Positions 7,629 through 15,133 of a DNA stretch of 64,000 nucleotides are shown here, piece by piece (the first letter of the stretch is position 1; the number at the start of each line of letters is the position of its first letter). Source of the DNA: Spirochaetales bacterium Spiro_07 (GTDB taxonomy: Bacteria > Spirochaetota > Spirochaetia > Treponematales > Treponemataceae). Under the pieces are notes generated by a model. The model was not told where the DNA came from, made no database searches, and was given only the letters and a program-made list of their open reading frames with translations. The stretch lies in contig LVBI01000007.1 of NCBI GenBank assembly GCA_001603145.1, positions 1 through 64,000 of the forward strand. Reading direction: 5' to 3'. A program made the position numbers and the translations under genes.

Positions 7629-8657
7629 TTATAGCCTTTCTGCTATGTCGTAAATTAGGCGTTCAGTTTTGCTCCAGCCGAGGCACGGATCTGTAATTGA
7701 TTTGCCGTAGCAGTTTTCGCCGGGCGACTGCGCACCGTCTTCGATATAGCTTTCAACCATAAAGCCTTTGAGCATCTTCTCAACGTCTTTGTTGTAGCGG
7801 CAAGAGTTGAGTACATCCATTATGATGCGCGGCTGCTCAAACGGGTTTTTCTTAGAGTTGCAGTGGTTCGTATCGATTATAACAGCAGGATTTTTCAGCT
7901 CGCGCTTTGAGTATTCTTCCCAAAGGCGGATTAAATCTTCGTAATGATAATTCTGAACATAGTTGCCGTGCTTGCTTATTGAGCCGCGCAAAATCGCGTG
8001 AGAGTACGGATTGCCCTGAGAATGAACTTCCCAGCCGCGGTAGATAAACGTGTGCGGGTGCTGCGCCGCCTGAATGGCGTTCATCATTACGGAATAATCG
8101 CCGCTCGTCGGGTTTTTCATGCCGACCGGCACTTCTATGCCGCTTGCAGTTAGTCTGTGCTGCTGATCTTCAACAGAGCGCGCACCAACCGCAACGTAGC
8201 CGAGCAAATCATCAAGATAGCGGTGATTTTCGGGGTAAAGCATCTCGTCTGCGCAGATAAAACCGGTCTCTTTTACGGCGCGCATGTGAATGTGCCTTGT
8301 CGCAATAATGCCCTTGAACATGTCAGGCTTGCCGTGCGGGTCTGGCTGATGAAGCATACCCTTGTAGCCATCGCCTGTAGTGCGCGGCTTGTTAGTGTAA
8401 ATGCGCGGCACAATCAAAATCTTGTCTTTCACTTTTTCCTGCACCGGGCACAAGCGCGAAATATAATCGAGCACGCTGTCTTCGTTATCAGCTGAGCACG
8501 GGCCGATGACGAGCAGCAGCTTGTCGGTCTTGCCTTCAAAAAGCGAACAAAGTTCTTCACGTTTTTTTTCAATAATCTGGCGCATATCGTCAGACAGCGG
8601 ATACATTTCCTTTACCTTCATCGGAATGGTAAGTTTTCTTTCAAATTCCATGTTCAT
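7629..8657 (-). CDS. aroF: 3-deoxy-7-phosphoheptulonate (DAHP) synthase
   Basis: Condenses phosphoenolpyruvate and erythrose 4-phosphate, the entry step of the shikimate pathway. The 342-residue product has the type I (AroFGH) layout: LLVIGPCSADN near residue 50, PRIYTNKPRTTGDGYKG, an ATRHIHMRAVKE segment and IDTNHCNSKK near the end. I start at the ATG at 8655-8657, because GGAGGC at the end of pheA provides its ribosome binding site; upstream in-frame codons lie inside pheA. It starts 2 bp after the pheA stop, so the two are translationally coupled. The paralogue letter (F, G or H) and its feedback amino acid cannot be decided here. Confidence 0.93.
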   Translation of the reverse strand: MNMEFERKLTIPMKVKEMYPLSDDMRQIIEKKREELCSLFEGKTDKLLLVIGPCSADNEDSVLDYISRLCPVQEKVKDKILIVPRIYTNKPRTTGDGYKGMLHQPDPHGKPDMFKGIIATRHIHMRAVKETGFICADEMLYPENHRYLDDLLGYVAVGARSVEDQQHRLTASGIEVPVGMKNPTSGDYSVMMNAIQAAQHPHTFIYRGWEVHSQGNPYSHAILRGSISKHGNYVQNYHYEDLIRLWEEYSKRELKNPAVIIDTNHCNSKKNPFEQPRIIMDVLNSCRYNKDVEKMLKGFMVESYIEDGAQSPGENCYGKSITDPCLGWSKTERLIYDIAERL

Positions 8658-8659
8658 AT

Positions 8660-9496
8660 TTACGCCTCCGGCCTTTCTGGAATCTGCCCGATTACTTTTA
8701 CAGAAAGGCAGCATTTTTTCAGTTTTTCTATAAGCTTGCGTCCGTTCCGGCTCATAAGCGAGCCTTCAACTTCAACATAAAAATAGTATTCCCACGGCGC
8801 ATTCTGAACCGGGTGGCTGTGCAAGCTTATAAGGTTATAGTCTTTTTTACTGATAATCTTAATCGCCGACGAAAGCGCACCCGGCACGTTCTTTACATTG
8901 AACATAAGATAAGACACCGATTTCGGCGCATCATTCTGACCGTGACCGTCAAAAGCGTTTTGCGAAAGCACTGCAAACCGTGTGGTGTTTTCAGTGTCTT
9001 GGTTTATGCCCTTTGCAAGCGCCTTAAGCCCATAAAGGCGGCCTGCCTCTTCGCTTGCAATTGCCGCCGAAGATTTATCGCCTTTCTGGGCAACTTCTTT
9101 TGCAGCCATTGCCGTGTTCACAAACGGAATTGTCTGAAAACCGTGCTCGGCGATGAACTGCGTGCATTGGTCAAGCGCCTGCTGGTGGCTGTAAACAGTT
9201 TTTATGTCTGAAATTTCAGCACCTTCAACGCCGAGCAGTGTCTGCGAAATTCTGAATTCAAAAACATTTGTGATAAAGAGCGAACCTCTAAAAAGCAAGT
9301 CAAAAACGCCGCGCACATCGCCGGCAAAGCTGTTCTCAAGCGGAAGAACGGCAAAATCGCACATGCCCTTCTCTACGGCATCATAAGCCTGTGCAAAGCT
9401 TGAAAAAGAAACCAACTGTTCAGAAGGAAAAATATTTCTGGCGGCAATGTTTGCAAACGCCCCTTCGATTCCACAATACGCAATTTTGTAATTCAT
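8660..9496 (-). CDS. pheA: prephenate dehydratase with ACT domain
   Basis: Converts prephenate to phenylpyruvate, committing chorismate flux to phenylalanine. The 278-residue monofunctional enzyme starts IAYCGIEGAFANIAA, carries VLPLENSFAG, NTTRFAVL (the catalytic TRF motif) near residue 200, and a C-terminal ACT domain with GALSSAIKIISKKDYNLISLHSHP, the phenylalanine-sensing site. There is no chorismate mutase domain. The ATG at 9494-9496 has no Shine-Dalgarno; TATATT lies exactly 6 nt upstream, suggesting a leaderless transcript. It is first in a pheA-aroF pair and divergent from the MerR gene. Confidence 0.93.
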   Translation of the reverse strand: MNYKIAYCGIEGAFANIAARNIFPSEQLVSFSSFAQAYDAVEKGMCDFAVLPLENSFAGDVRGVFDLLFRGSLFITNVFEFRISQTLLGVEGAEISDIKTVYSHQQALDQCTQFIAEHGFQTIPFVNTAMAAKEVAQKGDKSSAAIASEEAGRLYGLKALAKGINQDTENTTRFAVLSQNAFDGHGQNDAPKSVSYLMFNVKNVPGALSSAIKIISKKDYNLISLHSHPVQNAPWEYYFYVEVEGSLMSRNGRKLIEKLKKCCLSVKVIGQIPERPEA

Positions 9497-9558
9497 TGCA
9501 AGAATATAGCACTGTTCACTACTGGACACGCAACAGCAAAGACTGATATTTTTTGTTT

Positions 9559-10335
9559 ATGGACAACAAAAAAGACAGATTTTCCACATTTCAGATTGCC
9601 AAAGCGTGCGGAATAAGCCGCTCTTCGATATTGCGCCTGGAACAAGAGGGCTTCATCTCGCCTTCGTTTACAGAACCTTCGACAGGCAAAAGGTTCTATT
9701 CTTTCAGCGACGTTGCGCGCGTAATTCAGGTTATGACTTTGCGGAATTTCGGGCTTGAAAAGGAAATAATCCACCGCTTTTTTAACAAGCATGAAGATTA
9801 TCAGATTTGTCTTGACGTTTTGCAGGAACGGCTCGACAACCTTACGCGCATCATCAGGGTTGTAAAAATCTGGCAGAACGCAAGCGAAGACTTTCACACA
9901 TTGCGCATGAAAGTGGGCGCACTGCGCTGCTACACAAAAAAGCGCGAAAACGGCGAGCCGCTTTTTGAGTTTCTGGCAAGCACTTTTGAGGAAGTAATCA
10001 AAAAAGGTCTTGAGATAAACATCTCTAAAACGCCATTCCTTCAATTTTTTGCCATTCCTGGCACAAGCTCATACGAAACTTATGCATGCATTCCGGTTCT
10101 TGAAGAAGCGCGCAACAATGTGATTCAGATGCCGTCTTGCAAGGCAATTGCAATTCAGTGGCGCGGCAATGCAAAAGACCAGCCCGACATGATGAAGCAG
10201 ATTCGGCAAGAAGCCGCAAAGCACGGCATGACAGACATCAAAGAGTTCCGCGTGCTCACCGCCTACGATGAATTTACGGTGCGGAACATCTCAAACGACA
10301 TAAAAGGGCTTCAGTTCATCATCCCAGAAGAATAG
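9559..10335 (+). CDS. MerR-family transcriptional regulator with effector-like C-terminal domain
   Basis: A 258-residue regulator. Residues ~7-70 form a MerR winged helix-turn-helix (FSTFQIAKACGISRSSILRLEQEGF then GKRFYSFSDVARVIQVMTLRNFGL), followed by a helix with the usual dimerisation register, then a ~150-residue C-terminal domain that resembles GyrI-like effector domains only in general layout. It is divergent from pheA-aroF with 62 bp between starts, so control of the aromatic genes or of itself is plausible but unproven. The ATG has no Shine-Dalgarno; TATTTT ends 6 nt before it and TGGACA lies 18 bp further upstream, fitting a leaderless promoter. Confidence 0.85.
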   Translation: MDNKKDRFSTFQIAKACGISRSSILRLEQEGFISPSFTEPSTGKRFYSFSDVARVIQVMTLRNFGLEKEIIHRFFNKHEDYQICLDVLQERLDNLTRIIRVVKIWQNASEDFHTLRMKVGALRCYTKKRENGEPLFEFLASTFEEVIKKGLEINISKTPFLQFFAIPGTSSYETYACIPVLEEARNNVIQMPSCKAIAIQWRGNAKDQPDMMKQIRQEAAKHGMTDIKEFRVLTAYDEFTVRNISNDIKGLQFIIPEE

Positions 10336-10353
10336 CGTACTGTTTTATAGCGA

Positions 10354-10410
10354 CTTTATGTCAAATTTACTTGACAATTCGCCAAAATGTCGTATATATT
10401 TGACATAAAG
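10354..10410 (+). promoter_or_regulatory. promoter inside a 13-bp-arm palindromic operator
   Basis: Perfect 13-bp arms CTTTATGTCAAAT (10354-10366) and ATTTGACATAAAG (10398-10410) bracket the promoter. TTGACA is at 10371-10376 and a TATATA/TATATT -10 at 10393-10400. A second dyad, TGTCAA/TTGACA, overlaps the -35. This layout suits repression by a dimeric regulator, most simply the XRE protein encoded third in the operon it drives. Confidence 0.7.
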
Positions 10411-10493
10411 ACAGATGACAAGGTGCACGGTCGTTTCTGCCTTAAAACTGAAAACCGGCTTAAAACCGCCGTTTCAAACAAAGAGGGAATAAA

Positions 10494-11036
10494 ATGAAAT
10501 CACCAGAATATGCATTAGGAGCTGCGGCAGGTTTTATTGCCGTTGTAGTTGTGTCGCTCATTATCGCGCTGATAATCAAAAAAGTGACGGGCAAAAAAGC
10601 TGAATATGACGAGCGCCAGCTTGCAATACGCGGCAAAGCTTATAAAGTGGGCTGTCTGACATACGTTATTCTGCTTGCAGCTTCTATGATTCTTCACTCA
10701 AATTTTGACTTTACCGTTATGCCGTTCTATCTTGAGCAAACCTTGATACTGCTCGTCGGGCTTGGCACGTTTATCTGCTACGCAATCTGGAACGACGCAT
10801 ATTTTTGCGTGAACCAGAAGAAAAAGCAGTGGACGCTTGCGATTCTGCTTGCATCAGCCGCAAATTTTGCCATCTTCTTTAAGACAAGGGGAAACTGGTT
10901 CACGCCGGAAGGGCTCATGAATTCAAGCTGGAACAACCTTTTTGTTTCAATCTTAACATTCGCAATTGTGCTGAACGTGTGCTTCAAGATGCTTGCCGAC
11001 AAAAAAGCTGAAAAAGGGGAATCTTGTGATGACTGA
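10494..11036 (+). CDS. five-helix membrane protein with AEYDERQ motif
   Basis: A 180-residue integral membrane protein of unknown function, first in a three-gene operon. Helices are visible at about 7-28, 50-70, 78-98, 113-130 and 145-165. Just after the first helix is AEYDERQLAIRGKAYKVG, a motif I associate with small membrane proteins paired with XRE regulators in Firmicutes (memory, not a search). AGAGGGA precedes the ATG. Its stop overlaps the next gene's start by 8 nt. The next protein carries the same motif at the same position, so the two probably arose by duplication. Confidence 0.75.
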   Translation: MKSPEYALGAAAGFIAVVVVSLIIALIIKKVTGKKAEYDERQLAIRGKAYKVGCLTYVILLAASMILHSNFDFTVMPFYLEQTLILLVGLGTFICYAIWNDAYFCVNQKKKQWTLAILLASAANFAIFFKTRGNWFTPEGLMNSSWNNLFVSILTFAIVLNVCFKMLADKKAEKGESCDD

Positions 11037-11604
11037 GAATATTTTCAACAACGCGAATACATTTATCTTGTGGGTTGTTCTGTTTTCCGGCTGGTGCTTT
11101 ATAAGCGCCAAAATCAACAAAAAGCATGGCAAGACAGCTGAATATGATGAACGCCAGCAGCAGATAAGACTGCTCTCTTTTAGAATAAGTTTCTTTATTT
11201 TGATTGTCTGGTCTTTGCTTGGAATGCTGCTCGCGGAGAACGGCATTTTATTCTGCGACACAGCGACAATGTTCTTTTTGGGCATCTTGCTGAGCTTTAC
11301 TGCGTTTTTCTGCATCAACACATGGAAAAACGCCAACGACCCAATTTTGCACGACGAGACAGCTGACGCAAAAGCAAAAAAAGAAGTGATGCTGATTATA
11401 ACAGGCATCTTTTGGTTTGCATGCGTCATCTGGGTTGTTGCAGACTACATAAGGCATTTTGACAATATTTTTACAGACGGAAAACTGAACGGCAACTGCC
11501 GCCTGCTTTTTATAGTGCTTGCAGGCTTGATAATGATTGTCAACGCGCTGATAAAGCAAATCTATTGCAAGAGATGCGCCAAAAAAGACGGGGATGACTT
11601 ATGA
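11029..11604 (+). CDS. second AEYDERQ-motif membrane protein
   Basis: A 191-residue membrane protein of unknown function. It has about five hydrophobic segments, and AEYDERQQQIRLLSFRIS (about 37-54) aligns with the motif of the preceding gene; a Cys-rich basic tail follows the last helix. AAGGGGA lies upstream of the ATG at 11029; a GTG three bases earlier is an alternative. It overlaps the upstream gene by 8 nt and the downstream XRE gene by the ATGA tetranucleotide, so all three are coupled. Confidence 0.75.
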   Translation: MTENIFNNANTFILWVVLFSGWCFISAKINKKHGKTAEYDERQQQIRLLSFRISFFILIVWSLLGMLLAENGILFCDTATMFFLGILLSFTAFFCINTWKNANDPILHDETADAKAKKEVMLIITGIFWFACVIWVVADYIRHFDNIFTDGKLNGNCRLLFIVLAGLIMIVNALIKQIYCKRCAKKDGDDL

Positions 11605-11810
11605 AGAACCTGAAACTAAAAGCGGCTCGCGCCCTTAAAGACATGTCGCAGGACGACCTTGCAAAAGCCGTGAACGTAAGCCGCCAGACAATCAACGCAA
11701 TAGAGAAAGGCGACTACAACCCTTCTATAAACTTGTGCATTGCCATTTGCAAGGCGCTCGGCGTAACGCTTGACGCGCTCTTCTGGCCAGATGAAACGCC
11801 GGAAGATTAA
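11601..11810 (+). CDS. short XRE-family helix-turn-helix regulator
   Basis: A 69-residue single-domain DNA-binding protein. LKAARALKDMSQDDLAKAV and VSRQTINAIEKGDYNPS are the HTH of the XRE/Cro family, and the tail LGVTLDALFWPDE is typical of small stand-alone members. It overlaps the upstream membrane gene by 4 nt. The probable target is the 13-bp-arm palindrome at 10354-10410 ahead of the operon, giving autoregulation; that is inference from position. The two membrane proteins may sense an envelope signal, which is untested. Confidence 0.88.
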   Translation: MKNLKLKAARALKDMSQDDLAKAVNVSRQTINAIEKGDYNPSINLCIAICKALGVTLDALFWPDETPED

Positions 11811-11842
11811 TCTGCAAAAAAGAGCGGAAACACACAAGCTTT

Positions 11843-11917
11843 CAAGTTTTGCCGCATGGCAAAACTTGCAGGGTTTGCCGCTTAATCCCTTTTTTAGATA
11901 AAGCCCAACGCAAACCC
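11843..11917. repeat. R4-related hairpin block
   Basis: CAAGTTTTGCC/GGCAAAACTTG stem with a GCAT loop, then GGGTTTGCC ... TAGATAAAGCCCAA ... GCAAACCC. The second half matches 45227-45278 closely. It lies between the convergent XRE gene and the duplicated-domain exported protein and may serve as a terminator for both. Confidence 0.65.
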
Positions 11918-11918
11918 G

Positions 11919-12827
11919 TTATTGCAGTGTCTTATAAGCGGTGAAACTATATGAGCAGCTTTTTTTCTGCGCATCAGTCTTTGCTATTGTCAGAACCACC
12001 ACAAGAGAATAAAAGCCGGAAGCGCCCTGCTTTGGTTCGGGAATAACCGTAGCAATGAAAGTATCGCCGACGGCAAGCTTGTGCTTTTTGAGCGCCTGCT
12101 GCAAAAGCCAGCTTTCTTCTTTGGTGAAGCGTTGAACTTCAACCGGCTCTGCACCGCCCTTCTTTGAAAAACTTAGCATTTCAGTCTTTAATTTAGAGAC
12201 CGCCTCTTTAGAAAGATTTGCACCAGCCTTTGTTGCGGTCGCCCTTCCTTTGTAGCCGGTCTTTTGGTCGTAGAAAACGCCCGAATCAGGCTGCTGCCCG
12301 GTGGGCTGGCTATTCGCGGCTTGTTTGCCAGCCGGCTTCTGATTTTCAGGCTTCTGCGCCACGGCAGATGTTCCGTCAAGGTTCATCACAGTTTCGTAGA
12401 CATCCCAGAATTCATATTTGCTGTCGTTTACGGTTATAAGCGCAGTAACATAATAGATTGTTGCCCTTTCATCAGCGGGCACAGGCGTTATGCGCACCAC
12501 AAAAGTCTGACCGTTGCCGGCTTTAGCGTCTGCCAGAGCGCGCTTCATGCCCCAGTCAACTTCGCGCGTAATGCGCTTCACCTGCTTTGACGAAACGCCT
12601 GTTTCCATGTTCCAGTTATAAAGCGTAGTGCGGCATTCGCTTATGCCGTCTTCGGGCAAGTTTGCACCGACATAGCTGACTTCTGCTATTACGTTGTAGC
12701 CTTTCTCTTTGTCGATGTACGTTTTCTTTTGTGCAAAGGCTGTTGCTGCCAAAACTGAAAAGCAAAGAATTGCTGCGATTTTCTTCATATTTGATGGGCG
12801 GATTCTGATGTGCCTTTCAAAGAACAT
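11919..12827 (-). CDS. exported protein with internal duplication
   Basis: A ~302-residue predicted secreted or periplasmic protein of unknown function. A signal peptide (KKIAAILCFSVLAATAFA) is followed by two related ~115-residue modules, about 35-150 and 190-300, joined by a Gln/Pro-rich linker. Each has a (D/E)K-x-GY start, a GANL step, an RxTxExxW motif and a hydrophobic ITP/VIP strand. The ATG at 12825-12827 has AAGGAG at ideal spacing, which gives the signal peptide a long basic N-region; a start at 12788 (MKK) would be a more ordinary signal peptide but has no visible ribosome binding site. It overlaps the upstream HAD gene by 11 nt. Confidence 0.7.
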   Translation of the reverse strand: MFFERHIRIRPSNMKKIAAILCFSVLAATAFAQKKTYIDKEKGYNVIAEVSYVGANLPEDGISECRTTLYNWNMETGVSSKQVKRITREVDWGMKRALADAKAGNGQTFVVRITPVPADERATIYYVTALITVNDSKYEFWDVYETVMNLDGTSAVAQKPENQKPAGKQAANSQPTGQQPDSGVFYDQKTGYKGRATATKAGANLSKEAVSKLKTEMLSFSKKGGAEPVEVQRFTKEESWLLQQALKKHKLAVGDTFIATVIPEPKQGASGFYSLVVVLTIAKTDAQKKSCSYSFTAYKTLQ

Positions 12828-13455
12828 TCTCAAGCTCCTTTAGGTTGGCGCAGATTTTCCAGCAGAGCCGCTTTATTTCTTCCGTTGGCTGCATGCAGTC
12901 AGGCACCATTACCGGCTTTAGCCCAGCCGCATACGCGCTTTTTATGCCATTGGGGCTGTCTTCAATTGCGGCACATTCTTCTGGCTTAATGCCGATTGAA
13001 GCGCACGCAAGCTTGTAGATTTCCGGGTCGGGCTTGCTGTGAGAAACCATATCGCCGCAAGTCAGCGTCTTAAAATAACCGAGCACACCCGTGTCTTTGA
13101 GCAGACGGCGCACAGAAGCTTCTTTTGTAGAAGAAGCGAGCGCAAGCGTATATTTCGGTGCAAGATATTCGATAGTTTCTTTTGCAAACGGCATAAGCGG
13201 AATGCCTTGCGTATTTTCAATCTGATGAAAAAGCTCTGAAGCGCGCGCCATGAATTTTTCAGCCGGAAAATCATCGCCGTAAAGCTCGTGAAGAATCAGG
13301 CACGAATCTGTATAATTTGTGCCGCGGCATTTGTTTATCGCGTCTTTGTCGTCACTAAAGCCTTCTTCGGCAAGCGCCGCCTGCCAAGTTTTGTCGCAGA
13401 CAGATTCTGAATCTATAATAACGCCGTCCATGTCAAAAATTACTGCTTTTATCAT
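12817..13455 (-). CDS. HAD-superfamily phosphatase / beta-phosphoglucomutase-like
   Basis: A 212-residue cytoplasmic HAD hydrolase. Motif I is FDMDGVIIDSE (residues ~7-17, nucleophile and acid/base Asp), motif II LALASSTK, and motif III/IV SKPDPEIYKLA with AAIEDSPNGIKSAYAAG. The helical cap after motif I places it in the class with beta-phosphoglucomutases and small sugar-phosphate phosphatases; substrate cannot be assigned. The start overlaps the trmN6 stop by 4 nt, so it is coupled to that gene. Confidence 0.88.
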   Translation of the reverse strand: MIKAVIFDMDGVIIDSESVCDKTWQAALAEEGFSDDKDAINKCRGTNYTDSCLILHELYGDDFPAEKFMARASELFHQIENTQGIPLMPFAKETIEYLAPKYTLALASSTKEASVRRLLKDTGVLGYFKTLTCGDMVSHSKPDPEIYKLACASIGIKPEECAAIEDSPNGIKSAYAAGLKPVMVPDCMQPTEEIKRLCWKICANLKELENVL

Positions 13456-14192
13456 TTTGTACTGTTTCCTGTTTTGGGTGCATAAATTGATTTTACTTCG
13501 TCGGTGTATACGCCCTTTGATTTATAAACCACAAGCGGAACATCAACCTTGAGGTTGGGCTTTATGTTCTTTTTTGCCTGAATAAGCACCATTGTCGGCG
13601 CAGAATCTGCCATCGGCTGAACCATGCGCAGTTCTGATGCTTCTAAGTTGTGCCTGTTGAGCGCCACAAATATTTCGCCCAGCCTTTCCGGCCGGTGAAT
13701 CATAAAAAAGCTGCCGTTGGGCTTTAAAAGAAAATCTGCCGCCTTTATCACGTCATCGAGCGTGCATAAAATTTCGTGCCGGGCTATAGACTTTGCGCTT
13801 GCGGCGCAGCCGCTTCCGTGAGAAGCTTTTACATAAGGCGGATTGCAGACAACAGCGCCGAAGCTGTATTTTTCAAAAAGCTGCTGCACATTCTTCAAAT
13901 CGCCGTTTACTAGATGCAGCCGCTCTTGAAGGGCGTTCAGCTTTATAGATTCTGCGGCAAGGTTGCAAGCTTCTTTTTGAATTTCAAATGCCGTAACTGT
14001 TGCGGCTTTTGTCAGCCCGCATAAAAGCAGCGCAATTATGCCGTTGCCTGAACACAAGTCAATTACATTTGAATTATGCCTGATTTTCTTTGAAGCAAAA
14101 TCTGCAAGCAGCACTGCATCAATGCCAAAGCAGAACTGACCTTCGTCTTGCACAATCTTGTAGCCGACCTGCGTGAGTAAGTCTATTTTCAT
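13452..14192 (-). CDS. trmN6: tRNA1(Val) (adenine37-N6)-methyltransferase-like protein
   Basis: A 246-residue class I SAM-dependent methyltransferase of the YfiC/TrmN6 family, which modifies A37 of tRNA-Val in E. coli. The SAM motif NVIDLCSGNGIIALLL is at about residues 43-58 and the N6-adenine methylase motif VVCNPPYV at about 120. It begins LTQVGYKIVQDEGQFCFGIDAVLLADF, as family members do. No Shine-Dalgarno is seen before the ATG. A GCGGCTG/CAGCCGC hairpin (14202-14223) lies between it and pspC. Confidence 0.85.
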   Translation of the reverse strand: MKIDLLTQVGYKIVQDEGQFCFGIDAVLLADFASKKIRHNSNVIDLCSGNGIIALLLCGLTKAATVTAFEIQKEACNLAAESIKLNALQERLHLVNGDLKNVQQLFEKYSFGAVVCNPPYVKASHGSGCAASAKSIARHEILCTLDDVIKAADFLLKPNGSFFMIHRPERLGEIFVALNRHNLEASELRMVQPMADSAPTMVLIQAKKNIKPNLKVDVPLVVYKSKGVYTDEVKSIYAPKTGNSTK

Positions 14193-14240
14193 AGCATGAA
14201 AATGCGGCTGTTTGCAGCAGCCGCAAGCATTACAAGCCGC

Positions 14241-14423
14241 TTATGAATTCGGCATCAAGATTGCTGCGATGATATATGCAAGAAGCCCTGTGCCGGCGCA
14301 AAGAACCAGAACAAGCCAGATAATTCTTACGATTGTCGGGTCCATATCAAGATATTCTGCAACTCCGCCGCATACGCCGCAAAGTTTCTTGTCGCGTGAT
14401 TTCTTAAGTCTTTTGTCGCTCAT
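14241..14423 (-). CDS. PspC-domain membrane protein
   Basis: A 60-residue protein consisting of a single PspC domain: basic N-terminus, KLCGVCGGVAEYLDMDPTIVRIIW, then one hydrophobic helix ending AAILMPNS. PspC proteins act in envelope-stress signalling in enterobacteria, but stand-alone short versions are common in many phyla with unknown roles. AAAGGA lies upstream of the ATG. No pspA or pspF homologue is nearby. Confidence 0.9.
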   Translation of the reverse strand: MSDKRLKKSRDKKLCGVCGGVAEYLDMDPTIVRIIWLVLVLCAGTGLLAYIIAAILMPNS

Positions 14424-14568
14424 AATTATTCCTTTGAATATTTAGTTATAGTTCATTCTAGCGCAAAAAATATAAAAAATATACTGGAAAATCTAAAAAC
14501 TTCAGTTTCAGAGACAACTTTATAGCTACCCACTTCTTTATAGGAAAAAAACATTGTATAGTATAGAC

Positions 14569-15063
14569 ATGAAAGAATTAAAACTTGAAGAATGGAACGA
14601 AAATCCTTTTAAGGTAATCGGAAAAGACTGGATGCTCATTACGGCTGAAAAAGACGGAAGAACGAACATGATGACCGCAAGCTGGGGCGGCTTCGGCATA
14701 ATGTGGGGCAAAAACGTCGCCACAGTTTATATACGCCCGTCGCGCTTCACCAAAAGCTTCATCGACTCAGGCAAGAAATTCTCAATCTGCGTGATGGACG
14801 GAAAATACCGCGAGCAGCTCAATTATTGCGGAAGCAAGAGCGGCCGTGATGAAGACAAAGTGAAGGCTTGCGGCTTTTCAGTTGAAAAAGGCGAAGGCAC
14901 TGTATGGTTCAAAGAAAGCCGCCTTGTGCTCATCTGCAAAAAGCTTTACAGCCAGCCGATGAACGCCACTGCCCTCAACGATGAAAAGCTTAGAAACGCA
15001 ATGTGGAAAGACGACGTGCATGAGCTTTACATCGCCGAAATCGAAAAAGCGTTCATTCAATAA
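14569..15063 (+). CDS. flavin reductase-like FMN-binding protein
   Basis: A 164-residue protein of the flavin reductase-like split-barrel family. The FMN-binding stretch is MLITAEKDGRTNMMTASWGGFG with IRPSRFTKSFI downstream, as in small NimA/flavoredoxin-like proteins. The electron donor or target is not evident. The ATG has no Shine-Dalgarno; TATAGT at 14557-14562 sits exactly 6 nt before it, suggesting a leaderless mRNA. It is divergent from pspC and precedes gltX, which has its own TATAGT-type -10. Confidence 0.85.
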   Translation: MKELKLEEWNENPFKVIGKDWMLITAEKDGRTNMMTASWGGFGIMWGKNVATVYIRPSRFTKSFIDSGKKFSICVMDGKYREQLNYCGSKSGRDEDKVKACGFSVEKGEGTVWFKESRLVLICKKLYSQPMNATALNDEKLRNAMWKDDVHELYIAEIEKAFIQ

Positions 15064-15133
15064 CACTATCCAAAATCCGGCAAAAATTGTATAGTAAGCT
15101 TTCACGTTTTACAGATTAAGTAAGAGGTTTTTT

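Noticed and set aside
10354..11810. Toxin-antitoxin or phage-repressor module
   Set aside because: The XRE protein resembles a Cro-type regulator, but the partner genes are polytopic membrane proteins, not small toxins, and no phage genes are present.
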